Below are positions 1 to 8,435 of a DNA stretch of 32,446 bases, one piece after another. A program made the translations under genes and the position numbers. The stretch lies in NCBI GenBank assembly GCA_007695295.1, contig REEB01000173.1:1-32446 (forward strand), read 5' to 3'. Position 1 is the stretch's first letter, and every line of letters begins with the position of its first letter. Source of the stretch: Puniceicoccaceae bacterium (GTDB taxonomy: Bacteria; Verrucomicrobiota; Verrucomicrobiia; Opitutales; Opitutaceae). Under the pieces are notes generated by a model. The model saw only the letters and a list, made by a program, of their open reading frames with translations, searched no databases and was not told where the DNA came from.

Positions 1-55
1 GCTTTGTCGCTTTGGCTGGCGGAACGAGCCTGGCCGAGCCATCGGAATAGGGCAT
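1..55. repeat. Perfect direct repeat of part of the EamA gene, left copy
   Basis: These 55 bases are identical to 807-861, inside the EamA permease gene (codons for roughly residues 200-218). The match starts at the first base of the window, so it may extend further left, and it ends exactly at 55/56, where an element-like end begins. The simplest reading is that a second copy of the permease gene lies to the left on the minus strand and has lost its 5' part at this junction. Confidence 0.9.
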
Positions 56-95
56 CGTTCGGGTATGGGGTCAGGCCGAAATAATGCCAATTCTC
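56..95 (+). repeat. Element end, left copy (pair of 8436-8476)
   Basis: The segment begins CGTTC and contains GGGGTCAGGCCGAAA at 67-81. From 67 to 95 it matches 8448-8476 at 27 of 29 positions in the same orientation, and the preceding CGTTC-GG stretch is also shared with 8436 onward. Beyond 95 the two copies still resemble each other weakly, both reaching a GCTGTTT(A/G)CAC string about 65-70 bases further on. From memory, GGGGTCAGGCC-type strings are common beside REP-associated tyrosine (IS200-like) transposases; that assignment is inference. Confidence 0.75.
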
Positions 96-136
96 CCTCC
101 TCCTTGCCGGGCAGGTGGAAATCAGCGACAGGCTGT

Positions 137-379
137 TTACACCTTGGTCATCCGTCCGGAGCCGCTTGGCCGCTTGATGAAGGGCTTGCCCAGTTCCTCC
201 AGCCGCTGGATCTCCCGTGGATCATCCGGGGCCCGCACCGACTTGACCACTCTGTCGCCGGTGGTCTGGTCGACGACCGGTACGCTGACGGGCCCGGACT
301 GGTTTGGCTTCTTCCTGCCGACCATGGGCCTGTTTGGCTGAGGGACCCCCAATCCGCCGATCCATTCACTTAAATGCAA
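137..379 (-). pseudogene. Possible transposase C-terminal relic
   Basis: An 80-residue minus-strand ORF with a TTG start and no clear ribosome-binding site ends about 40 bases before the conserved element end at 67-95. It contains NRPMVGRKKP and a charged C-terminal half (DDPREIQRLEELGKPF). Just upstream, in another frame at 373-399, a short string YNHLVSRCI resembles the start of Y1-type (RAYT) transposases. The position, next to an element end with the ORF reading toward it, would suit a decayed, internally deleted RAYT element, but no catalytic HUH motif or tyrosine is visible. It may equally be a chance ORF. The rest of 96-529 shows no other gene. Confidence 0.25.
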
Positions 380-529
380 CGACTTACGAGGTGATTATAG
401 GGCAATGATGAATTCAGGTAAAAGTGGGTTGCATCCCCCTCTTCGGTGGCCTTGGCCATGCAAGTTCGCCGACAATAAACAGCACTGCTGCAAACCAGAG
501 GGGGGCGAGCGTGCCTCAGAGCGGGCGCT

Positions 530-1459
530 TCACCCGGCAAACTCCCACAGGAGGCCCGCGACGCCGGACAGCGCGAGCAGGCAACCGATGTAGTAGGCGA
601 GCCCGGGACGGGCCTTCTCGAGCGCGCGAGCAAAGGGAATGGTGATGAGCGTGGACGTGGCGACAACGGCTTGGACAAGGCCGGGATTGTCAACCACGCG
701 AATGGCCCAGAGCATGCACGTCACACCGAGGACGGGTCCGAACAGTGCGTTGAGAGCGACCCATGCCGGCGCCGGCAAGGGTGATTGGGCTCTTGCGAGC
801 TCGCGCGCTTTGTCGCTTTGGCTGGCGGAACGAGCCTGGCCGAGCCATCGGAATAGGGCATAGATCGAGATGGCGACCACGGCGCCGCCAATCAAACGCT
901 GGTAGGCCGCGCTAAGGGCGTCGAGCGATCCTCCGGTTTCGCGAACCAACCTAAAAGCATGGCTCGAAATGTTGAAACTTATCGCTTGAAACAGGGCGGC
1001 AACCATCGCCAGGGAGCATCCGCCCAACACCTGCCGTCGGCTCAAGTTGGGAATCGGTCCTGGAGAGGCGCCGGCAATCACTCCGACAAGAATAAGGGCG
1101 GCAAAACCCATTTCCCTTGTTGTAAGCGCGGCGCCGAACCAAACCCAGCCGATGACAGACGCAATGACGGCAGCCGCGCATTCGACAATAAGCAGGCTCA
1201 GCGTGGATCCGATCCGGCGCAGGGCGTGGAACATGCACCAGCCGCCGAGCCCGAAGCCTATGCCGCCGGCAAGCGCAAGCCACCCAAAGACGCCACCACC
1301 AAGGCCGGCGCCAAAGAGATGCGCCCATAGCGCGAGCATGGCCAGCGCGACCGCGAGCCGCCAGGCGTTTGCTCGGGCCGCTCCAAGAAGACGCGACGAC
1401 TGCGTGGCGCACACCCCGGTGAGCGCAAAAAGCAAGGCGGTCAACAGAGCTGCATGCAT
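530..1459 (-). CDS. EamA/DMT-family permease
   Basis: This 309-residue, very hydrophobic protein has about ten predicted membrane helices arranged as two halves, the usual size and shape of drug/metabolite transporter (EamA) permeases. Helix-like stretches include LLTALLFALTGV at the N-terminus, WLALAGGIGFGLGGW, AALILVGVIAGA, and near the end IGCLLALSGVAGLLW. The substrate cannot be read from sequence; family members export amino acids, metabolites or drugs. The ATG at 1457-1459 gives a plausible first helix, though no strong Shine-Dalgarno is seen. It lies 119 nt downstream of the TonB-dependent receptor on the same strand and could be read through from it. A 55-bp piece of it (807-861) is duplicated at 1-55. 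Confidence 0.8.
   Translation of the reverse strand: MHAALLTALLFALTGVCATQSSRLLGAARANAWRLAVALAMLALWAHLFGAGLGGGVFGWLALAGGIGFGLGGWCMFHALRRIGSTLSLLIVECAAAVIASVIGWVWFGAALTTREMGFAALILVGVIAGASPGPIPNLSRRQVLGGCSLAMVAALFQAISFNISSHAFRLVRETGGSLDALSAAYQRLIGGAVVAISIYALFRWLGQARSASQSDKARELARAQSPLPAPAWVALNALFGPVLGVTCMLWAIRVVDNPGLVQAVVATSTLITIPFARALEKARPGLAYYIGCLLALSGVAGLLWEFAG
807..861. repeat. Perfect direct repeat, right copy inside the EamA gene
   Basis: Identical over all 55 bases to 1-55. Here it sits inside the intact permease reading frame, so this copy looks like the original context and the left one a truncated duplicate. Confidence 0.9.
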
Positions 1460-1578
1460 GCGCGACGTTCTTGAATACTGCTTTTTTCGATCAAGGCGGT
1501 TGTCTGGCGACTGGACATCCTCCCGAATCTCGGCCCGAGAGGACCTCTGGATTGGAACCTAGTATAAACGGGATGGCT

Positions 1579-3654
1579 TTACCAAGTGTATCCGATCGAT
1601 GCGTGAAAGCGGCGGGGAGCGCCAGGGAGAAACAGCGTTGCGAATTCGGCGTCTGGAGCCCGGTCGACGACTCCTGCGGTGCTCGCGATGTAGCCTTTGT
1701 CGAAAATGTTTTCCACCGTCAGCCTGACCTCCCATCCCTTTGGATGACGGCGGCCCACGTCCACGTTCCAAACGTCAAAGCCTCCATAGGAAAGCGTGTT
1801 TTGGTGGTCGGCCCACGTGGGCCCGGACTGCCACCGCAGCGAGGGGATGACAAACCAGCCAGCCGCGTTTTCGGCCCGAAAACCCAGCGACCCCACATTT
1901 TTGGGAACGCCTGCCAGGCGCTTGTCGAGGTGAACGGGGTCAGAGTCGAAGCGGACGAGATTTCGGTGGATTACCGCCCAGGCGCGCACTTCGTAATCCT
2001 CCCGTTCAAAAAGCAGCAGATCGAGGGAGGCTTGCCATCCGTAATGGAGGGTCTTACCCGCATTGACCGTTCCGCGCGGCGACCCATCCGGCTCCGACAG
2101 CATCAAGAGCTCGTTCCGCCAGCTTGAATGGTAGGCCGCCGCGGTCCACGTCAGGCGCTCCGAGACCCAGCGGAGGCCTGTCTCCCACGAACTGGCCCGT
2201 TGCCAATCGAACGACCGGCTTTGCAGCGAGCGCTCGTTCGAGGGGCCGCCGAGGCTCAGCATGTCATTGAACGTCGGCGGCTCGTAGGTACGAGACCACG
2301 ACAAATAGAGCATCGAGGGATTGGTCGGCATCCATGAAAGCGACACGCGGGGAGCAATGGCGAAATCGGATAGGCTTAATTCCGTGGAGGGACGTTGTTC
2401 GCTTGCGGGAAACCGCTCGCCAATCCTGCGCCTGGCATGGATGGCGGACGCTCCCGCTTCGACTTCCACAGCGTTGAAAACCTCGACGGCATGGCTGAGC
2501 GCGATGGTCGAGGTAGAGGGAATAAGGCGATTGTCTCCGATCAAGGGTCCTCGACGGCCGGCGTCGTTTCGGTAGCGCAGATCCTCTCGGGTTCCGGCCT
2601 GAAAGAGAACGCGCAGGTCCGTGCGCGGATGCCGCGCGGCGTCCCAGTTCCATCGTCCACTCCCAAAAAGACTGAGGTCGTATTGGGAGGTCGAAGTGAT
2701 GCCGTTCGCCATCAGCTGTTGAAATTCATCGCGATAGCGAGCCGCCGACAGCCCCATAGAGGCGTATCCTTGAGGTGTCTCCATGGTGAACCGCCATCCA
2801 AGCTGGGCGTATTCACTTGTGCGCTTCGGCCGGCCCCGCGCCACGATGGGCGATACCTGGTCGGGGGTTTCGAGGGCGGCCGCCATGGAAAGGGGACCGG
2901 GCACTTCGATGCTCGGACGCGTCGCGTAGAAGCGAAACATGTGATTACCTTGGCTGTTCGCGCCGGAAAGACGGGCCGAGGCGAGGACGCTTTCGCGCGA
3001 CTGCCGGGACTGAAGCCTCCATCCGTCGGAGCGGAACACCGCTCCAGCTCCCACGAGATCATTTCCCCCTGCCCTGCCGGCGGCCTGTATGGAAAACCAC
3101 CTTTCCTCGTGGCTGCCATAGCCCGCACGAACAGACCGCTCGCCGGAGAACGATCCAGGACGGCTCCAGATCGCCAGACCCCCTCCCAGCGCCGGAACGC
3201 CCGCCGCCGGACCGGCAATGAGCTGCGCCCGGTTGAGCCAGGACGTTTCAACCAGAGTCAGGTTAAACGAACCGTCGGCGAAACTGAGTGGAAATCCGTC
3301 AAACCAAAGCTGAACACCCCGGCTCGTGGGCGCGCTTTGGATGCCCGAACCTCGGACACTTAAGCGAGGCGAATCGATGCCTCCAAAGCTGTCTTGCATC
3401 TGGAGTCCGGGCACCCGTTGAAACGCCTCCCGAAATCTGCGGTCCGACGGTTCCAGTGCCCTGGCGCGCTCGTGGCTGCAAAGACCTGCCAAATCCGGGC
3501 TTCCGCCACTCCATACAAACAGTGGGGGTAAGACATGAAAGAAGGCGACTGAACCAGCATCAAGTTCGCTTTCCAAAGCCGGTGCCGCGCCGAGGGCAGA
3601 CGAGAGCAGGGCCAAGGAGGCCATCGACATGGCGGTGGATTGTAGTTTCGCCAT
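1579..3654 (-). CDS. TonB-dependent outer-membrane receptor
   Basis: The 691-residue protein starts with a signal peptide (MAKLQSTAMSMASLALLSSA, cleavage probably near LGAAPA). A TonB-box-like LPPLFV follows near residue 42. The plug domain has AFQRVPGLQMQDSFGG, LSVRGSG and GVQLWFDGFPL. The remainder is a beta-barrel rich in alternating aromatic strands and ends in the aromatic C-terminus GYTW, as expected for Bam-inserted proteins. It would import a scarce ligand (iron chelate, cobalamin or glycan) using TonB energy; the ligand is not readable. The ATG at 3652-3654 lies only 25 nt after the hydA stop, which suggests co-transcription with the hydrogenase, an unusual partner. An N-terminal carboxypeptidase-like extension, typical of SusC glycan receptors, is absent, and no SusD-like gene is nearby. 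Confidence 0.9.
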   Translation of the reverse strand: MAKLQSTAMSMASLALLSSALGAAPALESELDAGSVAFFHVLPPLFVWSGGSPDLAGLCSHERARALEPSDRRFREAFQRVPGLQMQDSFGGIDSPRLSVRGSGIQSAPTSRGVQLWFDGFPLSFADGSFNLTLVETSWLNRAQLIAGPAAGVPALGGGLAIWSRPGSFSGERSVRAGYGSHEERWFSIQAAGRAGGNDLVGAGAVFRSDGWRLQSRQSRESVLASARLSGANSQGNHMFRFYATRPSIEVPGPLSMAAALETPDQVSPIVARGRPKRTSEYAQLGWRFTMETPQGYASMGLSAARYRDEFQQLMANGITSTSQYDLSLFGSGRWNWDAARHPRTDLRVLFQAGTREDLRYRNDAGRRGPLIGDNRLIPSTSTIALSHAVEVFNAVEVEAGASAIHARRRIGERFPASEQRPSTELSLSDFAIAPRVSLSWMPTNPSMLYLSWSRTYEPPTFNDMLSLGGPSNERSLQSRSFDWQRASSWETGLRWVSERLTWTAAAYHSSWRNELLMLSEPDGSPRGTVNAGKTLHYGWQASLDLLLFEREDYEVRAWAVIHRNLVRFDSDPVHLDKRLAGVPKNVGSLGFRAENAAGWFVIPSLRWQSGPTWADHQNTLSYGGFDVWNVDVGRRHPKGWEVRLTVENIFDKGYIASTAGVVDRAPDAEFATLFLPGAPRRFHASIGYTW

Positions 3655-3679
3655 TTCGAGTCCGGTTACCCCGACTCCC

Positions 3680-5443
3680 CTAACGTTGATAGGCCGGACG
3701 GTCCTTGTAGCGCGTATGGAGCAGCTGGTGGGCCTTTTCGCCGAGGGGCTCTCCGAGAAAGTCCGAGTAGATTTTCTTTATTTCTGGATTTTCGTGTGAA
3801 AAGCGCAGGGCCATTCCCAGGTCGCTGTCGACGATACCCTTCATCCGCTGCCTCCTCAATTCGTCGCAGACCCCATAGGGCTGCCCGCCGCCTCCGATGC
3901 AACCACCCGGGCAGGCCATCACCTCGATAAAGTGATAGGGGGGTGGTTCGCCATTCCGCCGCGCCTGGCGCACCGTTAGCAAAAGACGTTCGACGTTCCC
4001 GAGACCGTGCGCCACGGCGACGCGGACTTCTGTCCCCTGCACGTCGAGGGCGGCGCTCTTAATTCCGTCAAGCCCGCGCACGGGCATAATATTGATCGCC
4101 TCCTTCTCGAGATTCTTTCCCGATACCATAAAATAGGCGGTCCGTAGGGCAGCTTCCATGACACCGCCGGTGTTGCCGAAAAGCACGCCGGCTCCGGAAT
4201 AGGTACCGAGGATGGAATCGGACTTGCCTTCGGGAAGATCGCGAAAGGCGATGCCCGACTGCTTGATCATGCGCGCGAATTCGCGGGTGGTCAGGGCGAC
4301 ATCGACATCCTTGTGGCCAGAGGCGTACATCTCCTCCGACCGCTCCAGCTCGTACTTTTTTGCCGTGCACGGCATAATCGAAACCTGATAAATCGTCGCC
4401 GGATCGATCCCAGACTCGCTGGCGAAATACGTCTTGGCCATGACGCCAAGCATTTGCTGCGGCGACTTGGCGGTTGAAAAATTGGGTATGAAATCGGCGA
4501 AGCGCTTTTCCATATAGTCCACCCAGGCCGGACAGCAGGAAGTGATCAGCGGCAGTTCGCCCTTTCCGCTGGCAAAGCGATCGACGAACTCAGCCGCCTC
4601 CTCCAAAATGGTCAGGTCGGCGGCGAACGTGGTATCGAAAACCGCCTTGAAGCCAAGCCGCCTCAGGACGGAGTAAATCTTCCCCGTCAGGTCGGTGCCA
4701 GGAGGATAGCCAAAAGCCTCGCCAAGCGCCACCCTCACGGACGGGGCCACTTGCACCACGCAGTACTTGCTCGAATCTCTCAGAGCCTCCCATACCGTGG
4801 TGGTTTCGTCATTCTCCACGATGGCTCCAGTGGGACAGTGCGCCGAACATTGCCCGCAACGAACGCAAGGCGACTCGCTGAGCGAAATATCGCCCGCCGG
4901 CGCCATGCGGTTGTTGATACCCCGTTCCAGAAACGAGAGCGCCCAGACGTTCTGCATCTCCTGGCAAACCTGAACGCAGCGCCCGCACTTGATGCACTTC
5001 GTGAAATCCATAATGATCGAGCCGGTCGAGCAGTCGGGCTCCAGATCGCGTACGTATCGGGGAATCACGTCTTGGCGGATGCCGAAATTTCCGGCAATCG
5101 TCTGCAGCTCGCAGTCGCCGTTGCGCCCGCATGTCAGGCATGCGTTGGGATGATTCGAGAGGATCAGCTCGATCGTAGCCTTTCGGATCTCGGTAAGCTC
5201 GGCGTCGTGCGTCACGATCTCCATCCCGTCTTCGATTTCCGTGGCGCAAGCGCGCGGCATCTTGCGGCTGCCGCCGACCTTGACAATGCACAGTCCGCAG
5301 GCCGCCGTGGGCAGGAGGTCCTTGTGCTTGCACAGCGTGGGGATATCGACCTGCACTGCGCGCGCGGCGTCGAGGATGGAGGATCCAAACGGAACCTCCA
5401 CCGCCATTCCGTTGATACTCGCCTTTCTTGCTGCAGGTTTCAT
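3680..5443 (-). CDS. hydA: [FeFe]-hydrogenase catalytic subunit, NAD-linked trimeric type
   Basis: This subunit reduces protons to H2 (or the reverse) at the H-cluster in the cytoplasm. From the chosen ATG (5441-5443, preceded by AGGAG) it has 587 residues. It carries a plant-type [2Fe-2S] site (C38, C49, C52, C66), a His-ligated [4Fe-4S] site (H98, C102, C105, C111) and two [4Fe-4S] sites (C150/153/156/160 and C193/196/199/203). The H-cluster motifs are all intact: TSCCPAW (301-307), MPCTAKKYE (357-365) and ACPGGCIGGGGQP (510-522). The first Cys of TSCC, the usual proton-transfer residue, is kept. It ends at the LLHTRY tail and lacks the extra C-terminal [2Fe-2S] domain of Thermotoga HydA. 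HydB lies 33 nt upstream. Maturases HydE, HydF and HydG are not in the window and must be elsewhere. Confidence 0.95.
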   Translation of the reverse strand: MKPAARKASINGMAVEVPFGSSILDAARAVQVDIPTLCKHKDLLPTAACGLCIVKVGGSRKMPRACATEIEDGMEIVTHDAELTEIRKATIELILSNHPNACLTCGRNGDCELQTIAGNFGIRQDVIPRYVRDLEPDCSTGSIIMDFTKCIKCGRCVQVCQEMQNVWALSFLERGINNRMAPAGDISLSESPCVRCGQCSAHCPTGAIVENDETTTVWEALRDSSKYCVVQVAPSVRVALGEAFGYPPGTDLTGKIYSVLRRLGFKAVFDTTFAADLTILEEAAEFVDRFASGKGELPLITSCCPAWVDYMEKRFADFIPNFSTAKSPQQMLGVMAKTYFASESGIDPATIYQVSIMPCTAKKYELERSEEMYASGHKDVDVALTTREFARMIKQSGIAFRDLPEGKSDSILGTYSGAGVLFGNTGGVMEAALRTAYFMVSGKNLEKEAINIMPVRGLDGIKSAALDVQGTEVRVAVAHGLGNVERLLLTVRQARRNGEPPPYHFIEVMACPGGCIGGGGQPYGVCDELRRQRMKGIVDSDLGMALRFSHENPEIKKIYSDFLGEPLGEKAHQLLHTRYKDRPAYQR

Positions 5444-5476
5444 GACATGCTCCTCTCTCTTCTTCCTAAGCAACGC

Positions 5477-7450
5477 TTAGCCGGCCTCCTTTAGGCTCTT
5501 GCCCTCGGAAAGCGCCCGCTTGCGCTTCCGGGCGTAGCTGGCTCCGCCCTCGATATAGGCCAGGTACTCCTCCTTGAAGAACCGCAACGTCGACAGAACG
5601 GGATTGGGGGCGGTTTGCCCGAGCCCGCAAAGCGAAGCGCACTGCATTGTCTTGCAGATGCGTTCGATCTGCTCGAGGTCTTCCAAAGAGCCGCGACCGC
5701 GCCCGATCTTCAGCAGGAGCTGAAGCATCTGGTAGCCTCCGATCCGACATGGGGCGCATTTTCCGCAGGACTCGTCGACGCAAAACTTCAAGTAGAAGCT
5801 CACGACATCGACCATGCAGTCGTTCTCGTTCATGGCGAGCATCCCGCCCGATCCCATGATGGACCCGAGCGCTTGGAGCGATTCGTAGGCAACGGGGGTG
5901 TCAAGGCGCGACTCGGGGATGATGCCCCCGGAAGGGCCTCCGGTCTGAACCCCCTTGAGGTCGAGATTGTCCTGCATGCCTCCGCATATGTCGTAGATGA
6001 TCTCTCGAACAGGGGTCCCCATCGGAACTTCCACAAGCTGCGAATTCCTCACTTTTCCCGTGACCGCAAAGACTTTCGTTCCCTTGGATTCCCCGGTTCC
6101 GTAGCGGGCATAGGCATCGGCGCCGTGGGCCACGATCCATGGAACGGCGGCCAGCGTCTCAACATTGTTGATGCAGGTAGGCTTTCCCCACAATCCGCTC
6201 ACCGAAGGATAGGGAGGGCGGGGTTCCGGACTGCCGCGCCGGCCTTCGATGGAGGCAATGAGGGCGGTTTCCTCGCCGCAGACAAAGGCTCCCGCACCGA
6301 GACGAACCTCTGCGTCGAAATTCCAGCCGGAACCAAGAATGTCCCTCCCGAGAAGTCCGTGCTCCCGCGCCTGAGTCAGCGCGAGCTCAACCCGCTTCAC
6401 TGCAAGCGGGTACTCGGCCCTGATGTAAAAGAACCCCTTGTCTGCTCCGATCGCATAGGCGGCAAGGATCAGCCCCTCTAGCACCGCATGAGGATCGCCT
6501 TCGAGAATGCTGCGATCCATGAACGCCCCCGGATCGCCTTCATCGGCATTGCAGATGACAAACCTATGGTCCGCCTCGGAGGCGCGGGTGAGCTTCCATT
6601 TCAGGCCGGTGGGGAAACCAGCCCCGCCACGCCCGCGCAGGCCGCTCGCCTGAATGGTTTCGATGACGGCTTCCGGTTTCCCATCCGTGAAGGCGCGGAC
6701 AAGCCCTTCGTATCCGCCGTGCGCAATCGCCGCGTTCAGACTCTCCGGATCCATCTTGCCACAGTTGCGCAGGACGATCCTTACCTGGGTGTCGGGGCGG
6801 GAATGCAGAAGGTCATTCAGGACCGCGCCGGAAGGACCGCAGCCATCGACAATCCGCGCGATGTCGCGGCTAAGGACATTGGTGTAGGTCACGCAAGAGG
6901 GAAGCAACTGGACGACCACCCCCTCCTGATAGATCCCCATATCGAGAGCCCGGACGACCTGGATTCGATCTCCGTAGTCCCGGTTCTTGAGCTCGTCTAG
7001 AATGGAAGCCTGGAGAAACTTGGTCTTGTCCCCGTCCTCCTGCGAGGTGTCCTTGACGAGGATGGCCGTGGTTGGTCCGTCCAAGGCCAGGCCCCGAATG
7101 CGAGAAGCGACGATGTGATCGTTGATGAGACGACCTTGTCCAATATGCTCCTCGACGATCCGGGCCGCGACCGCCTTATCCACCAAGCCGTAAAGGACGG
7201 GCGGATCGGCGGCGGCATTCTTCACTTCAACCAAAGGATCGGCGAAGGCGTATCCGTAAGATCCTGTCCGCACGACCGGAAGGGCCACCTCCCCTCGTTC
7301 ACCGCACTCCCGAAAAAAGCTGACCACGTCTTCGGCCCCGGCCGCAATTCCGCCGCTGTCCATTCCGACCCGAATCCAGGCGGCAGGCGCAGAAGCTCCG
7401 GCGTTTCGCTTAAGTTTTCGCGCGAAATCGCTAGTTCCTTGATTGGCCAT
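5477..7450 (-). CDS. hydB: Hydrogenase NADH-binding flavoprotein subunit (NuoF-like) with degenerate N-terminus
   Basis: The 657-residue NuoF/HydB-type subunit should bind FMN and NAD(H) and pass electrons to HydA. The start is the ATG at 7448-7450, preceded by a purine-rich GGAGGGAGAGAG and overlapping hydC by 20 nt; an in-frame upstream extension lacks support. The core is intact: GRGGAGFPTG (273-282), NADEGDPGAF (301-310), CGEETAL (391-397), and the N3-type [4Fe-4S] ligands C562, C565, C568 and C608. Residues about 26-110 and 127-215 read as two tandem thioredoxin-like domains. The usual cluster cysteines are replaced (TGSYGYAFADPLV where TGC-G-C--GPLV is expected). The chain stops soon after AYIEGG, without the C-terminal 2[4Fe-4S] ferredoxin domain of Thermotoga HydB. 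Confidence 0.93.
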   Translation of the reverse strand: MANQGTSDFARKLKRNAGASAPAAWIRVGMDSGGIAAGAEDVVSFFRECGERGEVALPVVRTGSYGYAFADPLVEVKNAAADPPVLYGLVDKAVAARIVEEHIGQGRLINDHIVASRIRGLALDGPTTAILVKDTSQEDGDKTKFLQASILDELKNRDYGDRIQVVRALDMGIYQEGVVVQLLPSCVTYTNVLSRDIARIVDGCGPSGAVLNDLLHSRPDTQVRIVLRNCGKMDPESLNAAIAHGGYEGLVRAFTDGKPEAVIETIQASGLRGRGGAGFPTGLKWKLTRASEADHRFVICNADEGDPGAFMDRSILEGDPHAVLEGLILAAYAIGADKGFFYIRAEYPLAVKRVELALTQAREHGLLGRDILGSGWNFDAEVRLGAGAFVCGEETALIASIEGRRGSPEPRPPYPSVSGLWGKPTCINNVETLAAVPWIVAHGADAYARYGTGESKGTKVFAVTGKVRNSQLVEVPMGTPVREIIYDICGGMQDNLDLKGVQTGGPSGGIIPESRLDTPVAYESLQALGSIMGSGGMLAMNENDCMVDVVSFYLKFCVDESCGKCAPCRIGGYQMLQLLLKIGRGRGSLEDLEQIERICKTMQCASLCGLGQTAPNPVLSTLRFFKEEYLAYIEGGASYARKRKRALSEGKSLKEAG

Positions 7451-7964
7451 TGCTCTCTCCCTCCTCTCGCTTTCGGATTTTTTCCACGACGCTGGCGACA
7501 TCGTCGGTGGTCAGCTTCCCCATCGCTTTGCCGTCCACAACCATGGCTGGTGCCATCGCGCAGTAGCCAATGCACCGGACCGTTTCCAAGTGAAAGAGCC
7601 GGTCCGAGGTTGTCTTCCCCTCGGAGATGCCTAACCGCCTCTCCAGCTCGCCGAGAACTCGCCCCGAACCCTTCAAGTAGCAAGCGGTGCCGTTGCAGAC
7701 GGTCAGGTTGTGCTTTCCCGGCGGAACGAGCCTGAAGTAATGGTAAAAGGTGAGCACCTCGTAGATCCGTGCCACCGCAACGCCTGTTTCCTGAGCAAGA
7801 AACAGGCTCGCCCCGCGAGGCACGTAGCCATGGCGGTTTTGGATCTCGTGGAGAATCATAATGAGATTGCCGTCCTTCTCCTTCCACTTGTCCAAACAGT
7901 GGCGGATCTCGGCCCGCATCTCCGTATCGAGGTCTTCAAGAGGGGATTTTGTCGCCGTTTGCAT
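7431..7964 (-). CDS. hydC: Hydrogenase NuoE-like [2Fe-2S] subunit
   Basis: The 177-residue protein is first in the hydrogenase operon. An N-terminal helical domain of the NuoE type (LHEIQNRHGYVPRGA, then GVAVARIYEVLTFYHYF) is followed by a thioredoxin-like [2Fe-2S] domain with all four ligands: C90 and C95 in VCNGTACYLKGS, and C131 and C135 in RCIGYCAMAPAM. It is expected to relay electrons beside the FMN of HydB in the cytoplasmic complex. Its tail overlaps the hydB start by 20 nt, indicating translational coupling. It therefore supplies an intact version of the fold that is degenerate in HydB. The start at 7964 is set by family length; the Shine-Dalgarno is weak. Confidence 0.92.
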   Translation of the reverse strand: MQTATKSPLEDLDTEMRAEIRHCLDKWKEKDGNLIMILHEIQNRHGYVPRGASLFLAQETGVAVARIYEVLTFYHYFRLVPPGKHNLTVCNGTACYLKGSGRVLGELERRLGISEGKTTSDRLFHLETVRCIGYCAMAPAMVVDGKAMGKLTTDDVASVVEKIRKREEGESNGQSRN

Positions 7965-8160
7965 AGTCTTTTCAGCGCACGGGGGCTCGGCTCAAGGGGT
8001 AGGGAGCCACCGCTCTCCATCATAAAGTTTTTTTACGTCATGTTAAGTCTATATAAGTTTTTTGTATATTCAAGCTCTCTTTCACGAACTCGCATCGTTT
8101 CTGGATGCTTTTGTGTTATTACTTAAGTAACTATATTACAGCATCTTACAAACCTCTGAT
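7965..8160 (-). promoter_or_regulatory. AT-rich region upstream of the hydrogenase operon
   Basis: This stretch is clearly richer in A+T than its surroundings and should hold the hydCBA promoter. It contains a perfect 12-bp palindrome, TTACTTAAGTAA (8119-8130), and A/T runs at 8026-8072. No convincing -35/-10 pair with normal spacing could be fixed, and no FNR box or full Rex site was seen. The palindrome is a possible operator. Confidence 0.4.
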
Positions 8161-8435
8161 TCGATCCGGCCCAAGCCATCTTGCCTCTAGGTTTCACAAA
8201 TCCGGTCGCGTTGGATCTTTCAGCGGCACCGCCCGCAGAGGCATTGTCGCCATCGGCCTTTTCGACTGAGCGGAAGCCCAGCCAAACCACCCCCCCAGGT
8301 TTCTCTCCCAGCCCTTTCGCTTGCCATCGCCGGCCTACCCCCTCGTTCGCAACTGGAACCGCCGATGCCGCGCCAGTCCGCTTCCCTGCGGGGGGCCGGG
8401 CCAAAGGTCTTCACTACAGGCGTTGAGTCGGCAGC

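Noticed and set aside
8111-8130. Rex (NADH-sensing) operator upstream of the hydrogenase
   Set aside because: One TTGTGTT-like half is present but the matching second half is missing at the right spacing.
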